Shown: positions 25,211 to 33,944 of the stretch, piece after piece
How the letters are laid out: each line of letters opens with the position of its first letter
How positions within the stretch are numbered: position 1 is the stretch's first letter
Assembly: GCF_003024385.1 (NCBI RefSeq)
Contig: NZ_PVZN01000020.1
Span: forward strand, 1-64,000
Source of the DNA: Pseudomonas sp. BBP2017
Lineage (GTDB): Bacteria; Pseudomonadota; Gammaproteobacteria; Pseudomonadales; Pseudomonadaceae
Direction: 5' to 3'
DNA: 64,000 bases
Notes under the pieces: model-generated
Database searches by the model: none
What the model was told of the DNA's origin: nothing
What the model saw: only the letters and a program-made list of their open reading frames with translations
Program-made: the position numbers and the translations under genes

Positions 25211-26482
25211 TTACAGGATGCTCAGCGGGTACTCGACGATCAGACGCAGTTCGTCGATCGATGGCGAACCGTAGTAAACGCCGTCGCCAGAGCGGTAGGT
25301 GGCCTGACGGATACGGAAGCTCAGGTCCTTGGCAGCGCCTTCTTGCAGGACGTACTTGGCTTCGATGTCACGTTCCCACTCTTTACCGTCGCTGGTGCCT
25401 TCGACGTTGGCGCCTTCACCGGTAACGTAACGGGCCATGAAGCTAAGGCCTGGAACGCCATAGCTGGCCATGTTCAGGTCGTAGCGAGCCTGCCAGGATT
25501 TTTCGTCTTCGGCGTTGAAGTCGGAACGGGCCACGGAGTTGGCCAGGAAGATGGTACCGCCACCATCGATACCGTAGGCGTAGTCACCATCACCGGTAAC
25601 GCGCTGGTGGGCCAGGGTGAAGGTGTGGGCGCCGATGTTGTAAGCGGCCGACAGGCTGTAAGCCTGGTTGTCCAGCTCGGTCACGCCGTCATAGGTGCGG
25701 ACTTTGCCTTCGCCATCGCTCTTGGTGTCGTAGAAGTTGACATCGAAGACCAGGCCTTGTTCATCATTGATAGGCAATGCCCAGTTGATGTTGGCGTAGT
25801 ACTTGCGCCAGTAGTCTTCTACTTTCGAGTAGTACAGGCTGGTGCTCAGGGTGTCGGTGAAGGCGTAGGTACCACCGATCACGTCTGCCGATGTCAGGTT
25901 CAAACTGTCGCGGTTGGTCTGTTCCTGGGCGGTGAGGCTGGTGAAGTGACCGGCATGAAGGGTCAGACCTTTGATTTCGTCGCTGGTGATCAGCGTGCCC
26001 TGAGCGATTTCTGGCAGCAGGCGGCTGTCATCGGTAGCGAAGACCGGCAGCGCGGTGAACTGGTCACCGACTTTCAATACGGTGTCGGAGATGCGGAGCT
26101 TAACAGCGCCACCGCCTTTGGAGTAGTCGTCCTGCGAACGGCCATCTTCGCCCTCCGGGAACAGGCCGGTACCGGCGCGACCCTTGCCGCTGTCCAGTTT
26201 CAGGCCGAGCATGCCGATGGCGTCAACACCAAAGCCTACGATGCCTTGGGTAAAGCCCGACTCGTAGGTGCCCACAAAGCCCAAGCCGGTTTCTTCACGG
26301 CGGCTTTGCTCATCGCTCGGGTTGTTACGGAAGTCGCGGCTGAAATACAGCATGCGAGTTTTAACGCTCAGTTGGCTGTCTTCGACAAAGCCCTTGGACT
26401 CACTTTGAGACGAGGCGAATGCCATCTGCGAGGTGCCCGCTGCAACAGCCAGGGCGATCATGCTCCACTTCATCACGCGCAT
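25211..26482 (-). CDS. OprD-family outer-membrane porin
   Basis: 423 residues: a signal peptide (MRVMKWSMIALAVAAGTSQMAFA) followed by alternating beta strands of an 18-stranded OprD barrel (SVKTRMLYFSRDFRNNP near the start, GFGVDAIGMLGLKLDSG near 85). The C-terminus ends with a hydrophobic strand, LRLIVEYPLSIL, rather than the common terminal Phe. OprD porins take up amino acids, peptides or aromatic acids and admit carbapenems; the specific substrate cannot be read. Its position next to proS matches oprD in P. aeruginosa. The start at 26482 has an AAAGGAG site. Confidence 0.88.
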   Translation of the reverse strand: MRVMKWSMIALAVAAGTSQMAFASSQSESKGFVEDSQLSVKTRMLYFSRDFRNNPSDEQSRREETGLGFVGTYESGFTQGIVGFGVDAIGMLGLKLDSGKGRAGTGLFPEGEDGRSQDDYSKGGGAVKLRISDTVLKVGDQFTALPVFATDDSRLLPEIAQGTLITSDEIKGLTLHAGHFTSLTAQEQTNRDSLNLTSADVIGGTYAFTDTLSTSLYYSKVEDYWRKYYANINWALPINDEQGLVFDVNFYDTKSDGEGKVRTYDGVTELDNQAYSLSAAYNIGAHTFTLAHQRVTGDGDYAYGIDGGGTIFLANSVARSDFNAEDEKSWQARYDLNMASYGVPGLSFMARYVTGEGANVEGTSDGKEWERDIEAKYVLQEGAAKDLSFRIRQATYRSGDGVYYGSPSIDELRLIVEYPLSIL

Positions 26483-27296
26483 CGTGATTTGCTCCTTTGG
26501 TTTTTTAGGAAGAGTACTGCCGTCGCCATTGGTTTTTTTTTGCGGCGCGGCTCTTTCTTTTTGTGTCGGCGGAAATGTATATCACGCAGACTGCAGTTGG
26601 CGATATGGGGAGAAAGAACCTTTCGGTAACTTTACGGTCATGTCGCTAACGGTTAAGTCCCTGTCGCAAATCACGTCCCGATTTTGCGGGGCGTACAACT
26701 CCAGCGCTGTTCCGGGCGGCTTAAGGATAGGTAAAAACAATCTAGCCCCCGACCCCGAAACTCCCTGGTTTACCCATGCAACTGTTGTTATTTGTCGCGC
26801 TTCACCGCATCAATGCAGGTGTCGTGCCGACTGTGGCGGATGAGAATGCAACAAGCGTGCTCAAAATCGCGAGCAGTTCACAAAATTTTCACGTTTAGCC
26901 GGAAAACGGTCTCAAAGTGCCGTAAATCCGGGGGGCTAAGATCCAAACGTTTGTATGGGAGAGGCGTTCTGGAATAAGGGGAAAAGCTGTCTTTTAAGTC
27001 AAGGCGTTACCGTAAAAGCGCTGTGCTGGGTAGTTTTCGGATACTTTGGGTGCCAGGCGCATGAGGTGAGCATCATTTTGGTGCGAAAAGTAGCGTTTCA
27101 GGGTGCGGCGGGCTGTTACCGGTTCGTTTATCGGGAACAGAGGGGAGAAAAGCGGCCAAACCGGTGCGTTTCTGCTTTTTACTGACTACCTGGCAATGCT
27201 CCGCTACGCGAACAGAGGTATCCTGCAGCATTGGGTCTGTGGCGCTGGGTTGGCTGTGCCCGGGCCAGGTATTAAACGGTTGTAGGAGATACCCCT
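26483..27296. other. 814-bp non-coding region between the OprD porin gene and the HIT gene
   Basis: No ORF here has family features or a good start signal. The half near the porin gene is A/T rich on the minus strand, with long A and T runs (26540-26560 region), consistent with a long 5' leader and promoter for the porin. I see no tRNA, clear terminator or repeat. A small RNA or attenuation leader is possible but unproven. Confidence 0.5.
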
Positions 27297-27722
27297 GTGT
27301 TTGATCTGGATCAACGTCTTCAAGAGGACACCTATGTGCTCGGGGACTTTCCTCTTTGTCGGCTATTGCTGAGCAAGGACGCCAACTACCCCTGGTTTAT
27401 TCTGGTGCCGCGTCGCGCTGATATCAGTGAATTGTTTCAACTGGATGACAGCGATCAGGCGCAGCTCTGGAAAGAAACCACAGCCTTGGCCGAAAACCTC
27501 AAGGACAGTTTTGCTGCTGATAAAATGAATGTTGCTACCTTGGGTAATGTCGTCAGTCAACTTCATATGCACGTCATAGTGCGACGGCGCAACGATCCGG
27601 CCTGGCCTGCTCCGGTCTGGGGAAACAAGCCGGCAACTGCTTATACCGCCGAGCAGCTTGCGGATGTGCGCAAGCGTCTGGCGACAGTGCTCGATGACAA
27701 CTTCACATTCGCCGAGGTGTGA
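27297..27722 (+). CDS. HIT-family protein with Gln in place of the first triad His
   Basis: 141 residues starting at GTG after a TAGGAG ribosome site. HIT proteins are nucleotide hydrolases or transferases with an H-x-H-x-H signature. Here it reads Q88-L-H90-M-H92 (SQLHMHVIVRRRNDPAWP), so the nucleophile-region histidines are kept but the first is Gln. The conserved N-terminal part YPWFILVPRR is typical. The gene is 3 bp upstream of slyX, suggesting one transcript. The substrate is unknown. Confidence 0.82.
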   Translation: MFDLDQRLQEDTYVLGDFPLCRLLLSKDANYPWFILVPRRADISELFQLDDSDQAQLWKETTALAENLKDSFAADKMNVATLGNVVSQLHMHVIVRRRNDPAWPAPVWGNKPATAYTAEQLADVRKRLATVLDDNFTFAEV

Positions 27723-27725
27723 GAA

Positions 27726-27932
27726 ATGACACTTGAAGCGCGGGTAAACGAACTGGAAAGCCGTCTGGCCTTCCAGGACGATACAATCCAGGCCCTTAAT
27801 GATGTGCTGGTCGAACAGCAGCGGGTGGTTGAACGCCTGCAGTTGCAGATGGCGGCACTGCTCAAACGCTACGAGGAAATGGTCGGCCAGTACCAGAGTA
27901 GCGAGGAAGAGGCGCCGCCGCCGCACTATTGA
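27726..27932 (+). CDS. slyX: SlyX family protein
   Basis: 68 residues, almost entirely a coiled coil (ARVNELESRLAFQDDTIQALNDVLVEQQR, heptads of L/I/V) ending in the characteristic EEEAPPPHY tail of SlyX. The biochemical role is unknown in any species. It begins 3 bp after the HIT stop. Confidence 0.9.
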   Translation: MTLEARVNELESRLAFQDDTIQALNDVLVEQQRVVERLQLQMAALLKRYEEMVGQYQSSEEEAPPPHY

Positions 27933-27950
27933 GCGGTAGCCTCCAGAGAT

Positions 27951-27990
27951 GAAAAAAAAACCGCGGTCGCCCAGGCGCCGCGGTTTTTTA
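27951..27990. terminator. Bidirectional terminator between slyX and cold-shock gene
   Basis: The arms AACCGCGG (27959-27966) and CCGCGGTT (27978-27985) are flanked by nine A and six T, serving convergent genes. Confidence 0.85.
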
Positions 27991-28002
27991 TTTGTCGCAG
28001 GA

Positions 28003-28590
28003 TCAGCGCCGTGGGGCGGCGATCACGTCTTCGGCTTGCAGGCCTTTGTCGCGGTTCATCACCGAGAACTCCACGCGCTGGCCTTCGACCAGAACACGGT
28101 GGCCTTCGCCGCGAATAGCGCGAAAGTGCACAAAGATGTCATCACCCGAGTCGCGGGAGATGAAGCCGAAGCCCTTGGAAGTGTTGAACCACTTGACCGT
28201 ACCGGTATCGCGGTTACTCATGTCGTACTGGGTGTGTTGGCTGCGCACACTGGCCGTTTTGAGGAAGCCGGCGATCAAGTGCAGTGCGACGGCCAGCAGG
28301 GTGGCGGCCAGCGCCGGCAGGTTGCCCAGTTCCGGGCGGGCCAGCAGGGTCAGGGTTTGCAGTGCCACGGCCAGCACCAGCAAAACACTGGCCAGGCGCT
28401 GGAGGTGCAGGCGTGCGCCTTTGTAGTGCTGGGGTAGCACGGGGGCGAGAAGCAGGTTGAGCAGGCCGAACAGCGCCAGGTAAATGGCATCCGGTTGCTG
28501 CAGCAGGGGGATTGCATCGGTTCTTAGGCTGGGCATGAAGGACAGCAGCAAAGCTGCAGCGCCCGTCAACAGGTGGACGATCTTGAACAT
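28003..28590 (-). CDS. Membrane protein with C-terminal cold-shock domain
   Basis: 195 residues. Residues 1-115 hold about four hydrophobic helices (such as LALFGLLNLLLAPVLP near 40 and LASVLLVLAVALQTLTLLA near 68). Residues 130-195 are a complete CspA-type domain with RNP1 KGFGFI and RNP2 DIFVHF. Cold-shock domains bind single-stranded RNA or DNA, so the protein may tether RNA to the inner membrane. The start MFKIVHLL at 28590 lacks a strong ribosome site; an internal start at MSNRDTGTVKWF would give a free 72-residue cold-shock protein. P. aeruginosa appears to have the same fused form at this locus. Confidence 0.8.
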   Translation of the reverse strand: MFKIVHLLTGAAALLLSFMPSLRTDAIPLLQQPDAIYLALFGLLNLLLAPVLPQHYKGARLHLQRLASVLLVLAVALQTLTLLARPELGNLPALAATLLAVALHLIAGFLKTASVRSQHTQYDMSNRDTGTVKWFNTSKGFGFISRDSGDDIFVHFRAIRGEGHRVLVEGQRVEFSVMNRDKGLQAEDVIAAPRR

Positions 28591-28911
28591 GTTGGTTGGC
28601 TCACATTGATAAGGCATATCACAGGAAGAGCTGACATCACGGCGCGCATTGGCTTGAGAAGCGCAAAAACGTGAGAAAAGGCCAGCCTATGCGCCCCTGC
28701 ACTGACAATCGTCAGGGTCGGCACGCTGCCTATTTAACAGCAAAGCCCAAGGCTTCTCAAATCATCGGCAAACCGTGTGTCGCTTGCTCCAGGCCCGAGC
28801 TGTCGGTGCCTGCAGTGCTGTGTCGCAGGTGCAGCGCTGCAGCCAGTGGCAAGTCTTGATGCAGCGGGGTGTACCTGCTTGATCGTCAATCATCATGGGA
28901 AGGGGAATCGC

Positions 28912-28992
28912 ATGGCTATTGATATCGGTATCAGCGAAGAAGACTGCAAGTCCATTGTCGATGGATTGTCGCGGCTCTTGTCGGATATCTAG
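28912..28992 (+). pseudogene. dps: Remnant of dps (first 25 codons of a Dps-like gene)
   Basis: The frame begins with ATG after a strong GGAAGGGGA site and reads MAIDIGISEEDCKSIVDGLS then RLLSDI and stop. This matches the N-terminus of Pseudomonas Dps-like ferritins, which normally continue with TYTLYLKTHNFHWN. After RLLSD the similarity ends abruptly, and no later part of Dps is found in the following 200 bp in any frame. I infer a deletion or rearrangement after codon 25 that kept the promoter and ribosome site. The 28993-29191 stretch after it has no recognised feature. Confidence 0.7.
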
Positions 28993-29191
28993 TCTGGCAG
29001 GGCATTGATCGTTAATAAGGAAGGCCTTCTGGCGTGATGCGATCCATCGCATCTTGCCGAGCAATCCTACAGCGAGAGTAAGCAGGTCTGCTGGAAGCAA
29101 AGCGCAGCGCAGCGCTTTATTAGGGTGTCTCTCTGAGTGATGACTATTGCTCGGGGTTATTTCCCTGTTAGTCAGATCGCGTGGTGTTTGT

Positions 29192-29521
29192 ATGTCTTCA
29201 TGGATGAATTGCACAGGGCGTGTGGCGGGCGGGGCGGGCAAGGCGGGGGTCGATCCGTTCGAAGCGAACTTCAATATGGGCTTGGCCCAGCCGCTGTCGC
29301 GCTCGGTGCGTTTGAACGGATTTGCCACTTGCCTGCGCCTGGAAGAGGTCTATTGGCGAATTCTTGAGCGCATCGCCGAGGTGAACCAGTGTTCGGTCAA
29401 CGCCGTGTTGTCCTACGTGGACCGCGAGGTACACCTGCGTTATGGCGGGGTGAAAAATTTCAGTGGCCTGATCCGGGTGGTCTGCGTGGTCTTTCTACTG
29501 GGCACACAGGTGACACGCTAG
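29192..29521 (+). CDS. Ribbon-helix-helix (RHH_4-like) putative DNA-binding protein
   Basis: 109 residues. The C-terminal two thirds fit the RHH_4 pattern: RSVRLNGFATCLRLEEVYWRILERIAEVNQCSVNAVLSYVDRE, a strand followed by two helices (shown in pieces of the natural motif), ending in FSGLIRVVCVVFLL. Related small proteins occur in proteobacteria; targets are unknown. The start is uncertain: ATG at 29192 has no ribosome site, and the region just upstream may have been altered by the loss of dps. Confidence 0.6.
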   Translation: MSSWMNCTGRVAGGAGKAGVDPFEANFNMGLAQPLSRSVRLNGFATCLRLEEVYWRILERIAEVNQCSVNAVLSYVDREVHLRYGGVKNFSGLIRVVCVVFLLGTQVTR

Positions 29522-29614
29522 TCGGTTGCCGGGCTGCACAGCACTCCTTAACCATATATAATCCCGCTCTTTACTGCCTGAACCAGCCTGCGCTGTGGTT
29601 AACGAGACACGCCT

Positions 29615-29836
29615 ATGCCCCTGTACGACTATCAATGTGCCGCCTGTGATCACCAGATGGAAGTCCTCCAGAAGATCAGTGCCGAACCGCTGACCGACTG
29701 CCCGGCGTGTCAGAAGCCCGAGCTGAAGAAGCTGATTTCTGCCCCAGGGTTCCGCCTGGGCGGTACAGGCTGGTACGAAACCGACTTCAAGACCGGTGCG
29801 AAAAAGAACCTTGCAGGCGGCGACAAGGCCGACTGA
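29615..29836 (+). CDS. FmdB-family zinc ribbon protein
   Basis: 73 residues. Two CxxC pairs (Cys8/Cys11 and Cys29/Cys32) form a zinc ribbon in the FmdB/putative regulatory protein fold, starting MPLYDYQCAACDH. The C-terminus GFRLGGTGWYETDFK is also typical. Function is unknown. It precedes aspS by 94 bp, and a TATAAT -10 box (29557-29562) lies upstream, so the two genes may share a promoter. Confidence 0.85.
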   Translation: MPLYDYQCAACDHQMEVLQKISAEPLTDCPACQKPELKKLISAPGFRLGGTGWYETDFKTGAKKNLAGGDKAD

Positions 29837-29930
29837 GTTGAAACGCACTGGCAGGGTCTTGCACTATTAGCCCTTTGTGGCGCCAAGACCTCCACTGAAC
29901 ACACGAATGACGAGAAGCGAAACCACCATC

Positions 29931-31706
29931 ATGATGCGCAGCCATTATTGCGGCCAACTGAACGAGAGCCTGGAAGGTCAGGAAATTACCCTTTGCGGAT
30001 GGGTCCATCGTCGCCGCGACCACGGCGGGGTGATTTTCCTCGATATCCGTGACCGCGAAGGCATGGCCCAGGTCGTTTTCGACCCGGATCGCGCAGACAG
30101 CTTCGCCGCCGCTGATCGCGTGCGTAGCGAGTACGTGGTGCAGATCACCGGTAAGGTGCGTCCGCGTCCAGCTGGCGCGGTGAACGCCAACATGGCCTCC
30201 GGTGCCATCGAAGTGCTGGGTTACGAGCTGACCGTACTGAACGAAGCGGAAACCCCGCCGTTCCCGCTCAACGAGTACTCCGACGTCGGCGAAGAAACCC
30301 GCCTGCGCTATCGTTTCATCGACCTGCGTCGTCCGGAAATGGCCGAGAAGCTGCGCCTGCGCTCGCGGATCACTTCCAGCATCCGTCGCTATCTCGACGA
30401 AAACGGCTTCCTCGATGTCGAAACGCCGATCCTCACCCGTGCCACCCCAGAGGGCGCGCGTGACTACCTGGTGCCGAGCCGCACCCACGCTGGCAGCTTC
30501 TTCGCCCTGCCGCAGTCGCCACAGCTGTTCAAGCAACTGCTGATGGTTGCCGGTTTCGACCGCTACTACCAGATCGCCAAGTGCTTCCGCGACGAAGACC
30601 TGCGCGCCGACCGTCAGCCGGAATTCACCCAGATCGACATTGAGACCAGCTTCCTCAATGAATCCGAGATCATGGGCCTGACCGAGAACATGATCCGCAA
30701 GCTGTTCAAGGAAGTCCTGGACCTGGAATTCGGCGAATTCCCGCACATGACCTTCGAAGAAGCCATGCGCCGCTACGGTTCCGACAAACCAGACCTGCGT
30801 AACCCGCTGGAACTGGTCGACGTTGCCGATCAGCTCAAGGACGTCGAGTTCAAGGTCTTCAGTGGCCCGGCCAACGATCCGAAGTGCCGCGTTGCCGCCC
30901 TGCGCGTGCCGGGCGCCGCCAGCATGCCGCGCAGCCGCATCGACGAGTACACCAAGTTCGTCGGCATCTATGGTGCCAAGGGCCTGGCGTACATCAAGGT
31001 CAACGAACGCGCCAAGGGCGTTGAAGGCCTGCAGTCGCCAATCGTCAAGAACATCCCTGAGGCCAACCTCAACGTGATCCTCGATCGCGTTGGTGCGGTC
31101 GACGGCGACATCGTGTTCTTCGGTGCCGACAAGGCCAAGATCGTCAGCGAGGCGCTGGGCGCCCTGCGGATCAAGGTCGGTAACGACTTCAACCTGCACA
31201 CCTGCGAGTGGGCACCGATGTGGGTTGTCGACTTCCCGATGTTCGAAGAGAACGACGACGGCAGCTTCACTGCGCTGCACCACCCGTTCACCGCGCCCAA
31301 GTGCAGCCCTGAAGAGCTGGAGGCCAACCCGGCCACCGCGCTGTCGCGTGCCTACGACATGGTCCTCAACGGTACCGAGCTGGGTGGCGGTTCGATCCGT
31401 ATCCACCGCAAAGAAATGCAACAGGCGGTGTTCCGTCTGCTGGGTATCGAGGCTGCTGAACAGGAAGAGAAATTCGGCTTCCTGCTCGACGCCCTGAAGT
31501 TCGGCGCACCACCGCACGGTGGTCTGGCCTTCGGTCTGGACCGTCTGGTCATGCTGATGACCGGCGCCCAGTCGATCCGTGAAGTCATTGCCTTCCCGAA
31601 AACCCAGAGCGCCGCGTGCGTCATGACCCAGGCACCTGGCCTGGTCGACGCCAAGGCCCTGCGTGAGTTGCACATCCGTCTGCGTGAACAGCCCAAGGCT
31701 GAGTAA
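29931..31706 (+). CDS. aspS: Aspartyl-tRNA synthetase
   Basis: 591 residues: an OB-fold anticodon-binding domain (1-110; CGWVHRRRDHGGVIFLDIRDREG), class II motifs including RFIDLRRPEM, YQIAKCFRDEDLRADRQPEFTQ and the C-terminal GLAFGLDRLVMLM, plus the bacterial GAD insertion (about 290-420). It charges tRNA-Asp. In Pseudomonas the enzyme is non-discriminating and also makes Asp-tRNA-Asn for GatCAB, a known family trait and not something I can prove here. Start MMRSHYCGQ at 29931. Confidence 0.97.
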   Translation: MMRSHYCGQLNESLEGQEITLCGWVHRRRDHGGVIFLDIRDREGMAQVVFDPDRADSFAAADRVRSEYVVQITGKVRPRPAGAVNANMASGAIEVLGYELTVLNEAETPPFPLNEYSDVGEETRLRYRFIDLRRPEMAEKLRLRSRITSSIRRYLDENGFLDVETPILTRATPEGARDYLVPSRTHAGSFFALPQSPQLFKQLLMVAGFDRYYQIAKCFRDEDLRADRQPEFTQIDIETSFLNESEIMGLTENMIRKLFKEVLDLEFGEFPHMTFEEAMRRYGSDKPDLRNPLELVDVADQLKDVEFKVFSGPANDPKCRVAALRVPGAASMPRSRIDEYTKFVGIYGAKGLAYIKVNERAKGVEGLQSPIVKNIPEANLNVILDRVGAVDGDIVFFGADKAKIVSEALGALRIKVGNDFNLHTCEWAPMWVVDFPMFEENDDGSFTALHHPFTAPKCSPEELEANPATALSRAYDMVLNGTELGGGSIRIHRKEMQQAVFRLLGIEAAEQEEKFGFLLDALKFGAPPHGGLAFGLDRLVMLMTGAQSIREVIAFPKTQSAACVMTQAPGLVDAKALRELHIRLREQPKAE

Positions 31707-31716
31707 GCGGGCCCCG

Positions 31717-31741
31717 GGCGCATCCAGATGGATGCGCCTTT
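31717..31741 (+). terminator. Probable terminator of aspS
   Basis: A perfect 9-bp stem GGCGCATCC/GGATGCGCC (31717-31725 and 31730-31738) is followed by only three T, so termination may be partial and allow read-through to pmpR. Confidence 0.6.
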
Positions 31742-31826
31742 GCGTTAAGCAGTACTGATTTTGTAGTTCCTGCCCGGTTTGCGCCGGGTAGGGGCATGGC
31801 ATTGTTTCAAAGGATTCGGAGTCGTT

Positions 31827-32573
31827 ATGGCTGGTCATTCCAAATGGGCAAACATCAAGCACCGTAAAGAGCGTCAAGACGCCAAGCGGGGCAAGATCTT
31901 CACCAAGTGGATCCGTGAACTGACCGTCGCTGCCAAGCAGGGCGGTGGCGATCCGGGCTCCAACCCGCGTCTGCGTCTGGCTCTGGACAAGGCCCTGGGT
32001 GCCAACATGAGTCGCGACATCATCGACCGGGCGATTGCCCGTGGTGCTGGCGCGACCGAAGCCGATAACGTTGAAGAGCTCAGCTACGAGGGCTATGGTC
32101 CGGGTGGTGTGGCGATCATGGTCGAGGCCATGACCGACAACCGCAACCGTACCGCTGCTGCCGTGCGCCATGCTTTCAGCAAATGCGGCGGTAACCTCGG
32201 CACCGACGGTTCCGTGGCCTATCTGTTCGAGCGCAAGGGGCAGATCAGCTTTGCTGCGGGCGTCGATGAGGATGCGCTGATGGAAGCGGCGATGGAGGCC
32301 GATGCTGATGACGTGGTCAGCAATGAAGACGGCTCCTTTGATGTGTTCACCTCCTTTGCCAGCTTCTATGCCGTGCGTAACGCGCTGGAAGAAGCAGGCT
32401 TCAAGGCGGCGGATGCGGAAATCGTCATGCAGCCGACCACCAGTGCCGAGCTGGACCTGGATGGCGCGCAAAAGGTGCTCAAGCTGATCGATATGCTTGA
32501 GGACCTGGATGACGTGCAGAACGTTTATTCCAATGCCGAGATTCCCGACGAAGTCATGGAGCAGCTCGGCTAG
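31827..32573 (+). CDS. pmpR: YebC/PmpR-family protein (TACO1 family)
   Basis: 248 residues with the invariant N-terminus MAGHSKWANIKHRKERQDAK and the GxGGxDPGxNPRLR region. Members act as translation factors that relieve stalling at proline-rich stretches and have been described as regulators; in P. aeruginosa PmpR represses the quinolone-signal regulator gene. The start at 31827 matches the family; the upstream frame to 31779 is leader. It lies upstream of ruvC, as in many proteobacteria. Confidence 0.93.
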   Translation: MAGHSKWANIKHRKERQDAKRGKIFTKWIRELTVAAKQGGGDPGSNPRLRLALDKALGANMSRDIIDRAIARGAGATEADNVEELSYEGYGPGGVAIMVEAMTDNRNRTAAAVRHAFSKCGGNLGTDGSVAYLFERKGQISFAAGVDEDALMEAAMEADADDVVSNEDGSFDVFTSFASFYAVRNALEEAGFKAADAEIVMQPTTSAELDLDGAQKVLKLIDMLEDLDDVQNVYSNAEIPDEVMEQLG

Positions 32574-32702
32574 GCTTCAATACTGTTCACTTGGTTGAGA
32601 GCGAGGCCGGATCTGCCTGCAGTTGCATTGCACCTGCAAGCCGGTCCGGCTTCTGTTTTATTTAGTGCGGCGCGAATCTGCGTCATTGAATGTGCAGGCG
32701 TT

Positions 32703-33227
32703 ATGACTCTGATTCTTGGCATCGACCCTGGCTCGCGCATCACCGGCTACGGCGTGGTGCGTCAGGGGCTTCGGGGCTGTGAATATGTGGCTTCCGGGTG
32801 TATTCGAACCGGTAGCGGCGAGTTGCCGGAGCGCTTGCAGATCGTGTTTCGTGGCGTGCGTGAGATCATCAGCCAGTACGGCCCGGTGACCATGGGCATC
32901 GAACGCGTGTTCATGGCGCGCAACGCCGATTCGGCGCTAAAACTGGGGCAGGCGCGCGGCGCGGCCATTGTCGCGGCCATCGAAGAAGGGCTGGAGATCG
33001 CCGAATACAGTGCAACCCAGGTCAAGCAAGCCGTCGCCGGTACCGGTGGGGCCAACAAGGAGCAAGTGCAGATGATGGTCATGCACCTGCTCAAGTTGAC
33101 CCAGAAGCCACAGATCGATGCCTCCGATGCCCTGGCCATTGCCCTGTGTCATGCCCATACCCGCTCCAGCCTGTTGCCTCACGGCCTGGGCACCGCGCGC
33201 AGTCGCAGCGGGCGCTTGCGGCTCTGA
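32703..33227 (+). CDS. ruvC: Holliday junction resolvase RuvC
   Basis: 174 residues. The acidic catalytic residues of the RNase H-like fold are present: Asp in LILGIDPGSRITGYGV, Glu in MGIERVFMA and the DASDALAIALCHAH C-terminal pair. RuvC cuts Holliday junctions moved by RuvAB. ruvA follows after 108 bp. Confidence 0.97.
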   Translation: MTLILGIDPGSRITGYGVVRQGLRGCEYVASGCIRTGSGELPERLQIVFRGVREIISQYGPVTMGIERVFMARNADSALKLGQARGAAIVAAIEEGLEIAEYSATQVKQAVAGTGGANKEQVQMMVMHLLKLTQKPQIDASDALAIALCHAHTRSSLLPHGLGTARSRSGRLRL

Positions 33228-33335
33228 TAGCATCAAGCGCTGAAACAAATTTTGACCGGGCAATGCCATCGGCCATTGCATTTGCTGTTAGGGTTGACCG
33301 GTTGTTTGCCGGCGCCCATGAGGAAGGATTGCAAC

Positions 33336-33944
33336 GTGATTGGACGTTTGCGCGGCACCCTGGCTGAAAAGCAGCCGCCGCACCTGATTATTGATGTCAA
33401 TGGCCTGGGCTACGAGCTCGAAGTGCCAATGACCACGCTGTACCGCCTGCCCAAGGTGGGCGAGGCGGTGACCTTGCACACCCATCTGGTGGTGCGTGAG
33501 GATGCTCATCTGTTGTACGGCTTCCATGAGAAGCGCGAGCGAGAGCTGTTCCGCGAACTGATCCGGCTCAACGGCGTCGGCCCCAAGCTGGCCCTGGCGT
33601 TGATGTCGGGCCTGGATGTCGATGAGCTGGTGCGCTGCGTCCAGGCTCAGGATGCTTCGGCCCTGGTCAAAGTGCCCGGTGTCGGCAAGAAGACCGCCGA
33701 GCGGCTGTTGGTCGAGCTCAAGGACCGGTTCAAGGCCTGGGAAACTTCACCGGCCATGTTCGCTCTGGTGCCCAATGGGCCGCTGCCGCTGGCCACCGTC
33801 TCCAGTGCCGAAGCCGATGCCGTCAGTGCTTTGATCTCTCTGGGTTACAAACCCCAGGAAGCCAGCAAGGCCGTGGCCGCCGTCGATGCCAAAGGTTTGA
33901 GCAGCGAAGAGCTGATCCGTCGCAGCCTGAAGGGAATGATCTAA
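33336..33944 (+). CDS. ruvA: Holliday junction DNA helicase subunit RuvA
   Basis: 202 residues starting at GTG (MIGRLRGTLAEKQ) after AGGAAGG. RuvA tetramers bind four-way junctions and load RuvB. The helix-hairpin-helix pair NGVGPKLALALMS and VPGVGKKTAERLLVELKD is intact, and the C-terminal RuvB-binding domain (from about residue 155) includes ALISLGYKPQEASKAV. Its TAA is immediately followed by the ruvB GTG. Confidence 0.97.
   Translation: MIGRLRGTLAEKQPPHLIIDVNGLGYELEVPMTTLYRLPKVGEAVTLHTHLVVREDAHLLYGFHEKRERELFRELIRLNGVGPKLALALMSGLDVDELVRCVQAQDASALVKVPGVGKKTAERLLVELKDRFKAWETSPAMFALVPNGPLPLATVSSAEADAVSALISLGYKPQEASKAVAAVDAKGLSSEELIRRSLKGMI

Noticed and set aside
28762..29328. Minus-strand 188-codon frame across the dps remnant region
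   Set aside because: No ribosome site, no known domain, and it runs opposite to the dps start and the RHH gene; it is taken as a shadow frame.
29787..32471. 894-codon minus-strand frame opposite aspS and pmpR
   Set aside because: It covers two well-recognised essential genes on the other strand and has no family features; it is explained by codon bias.
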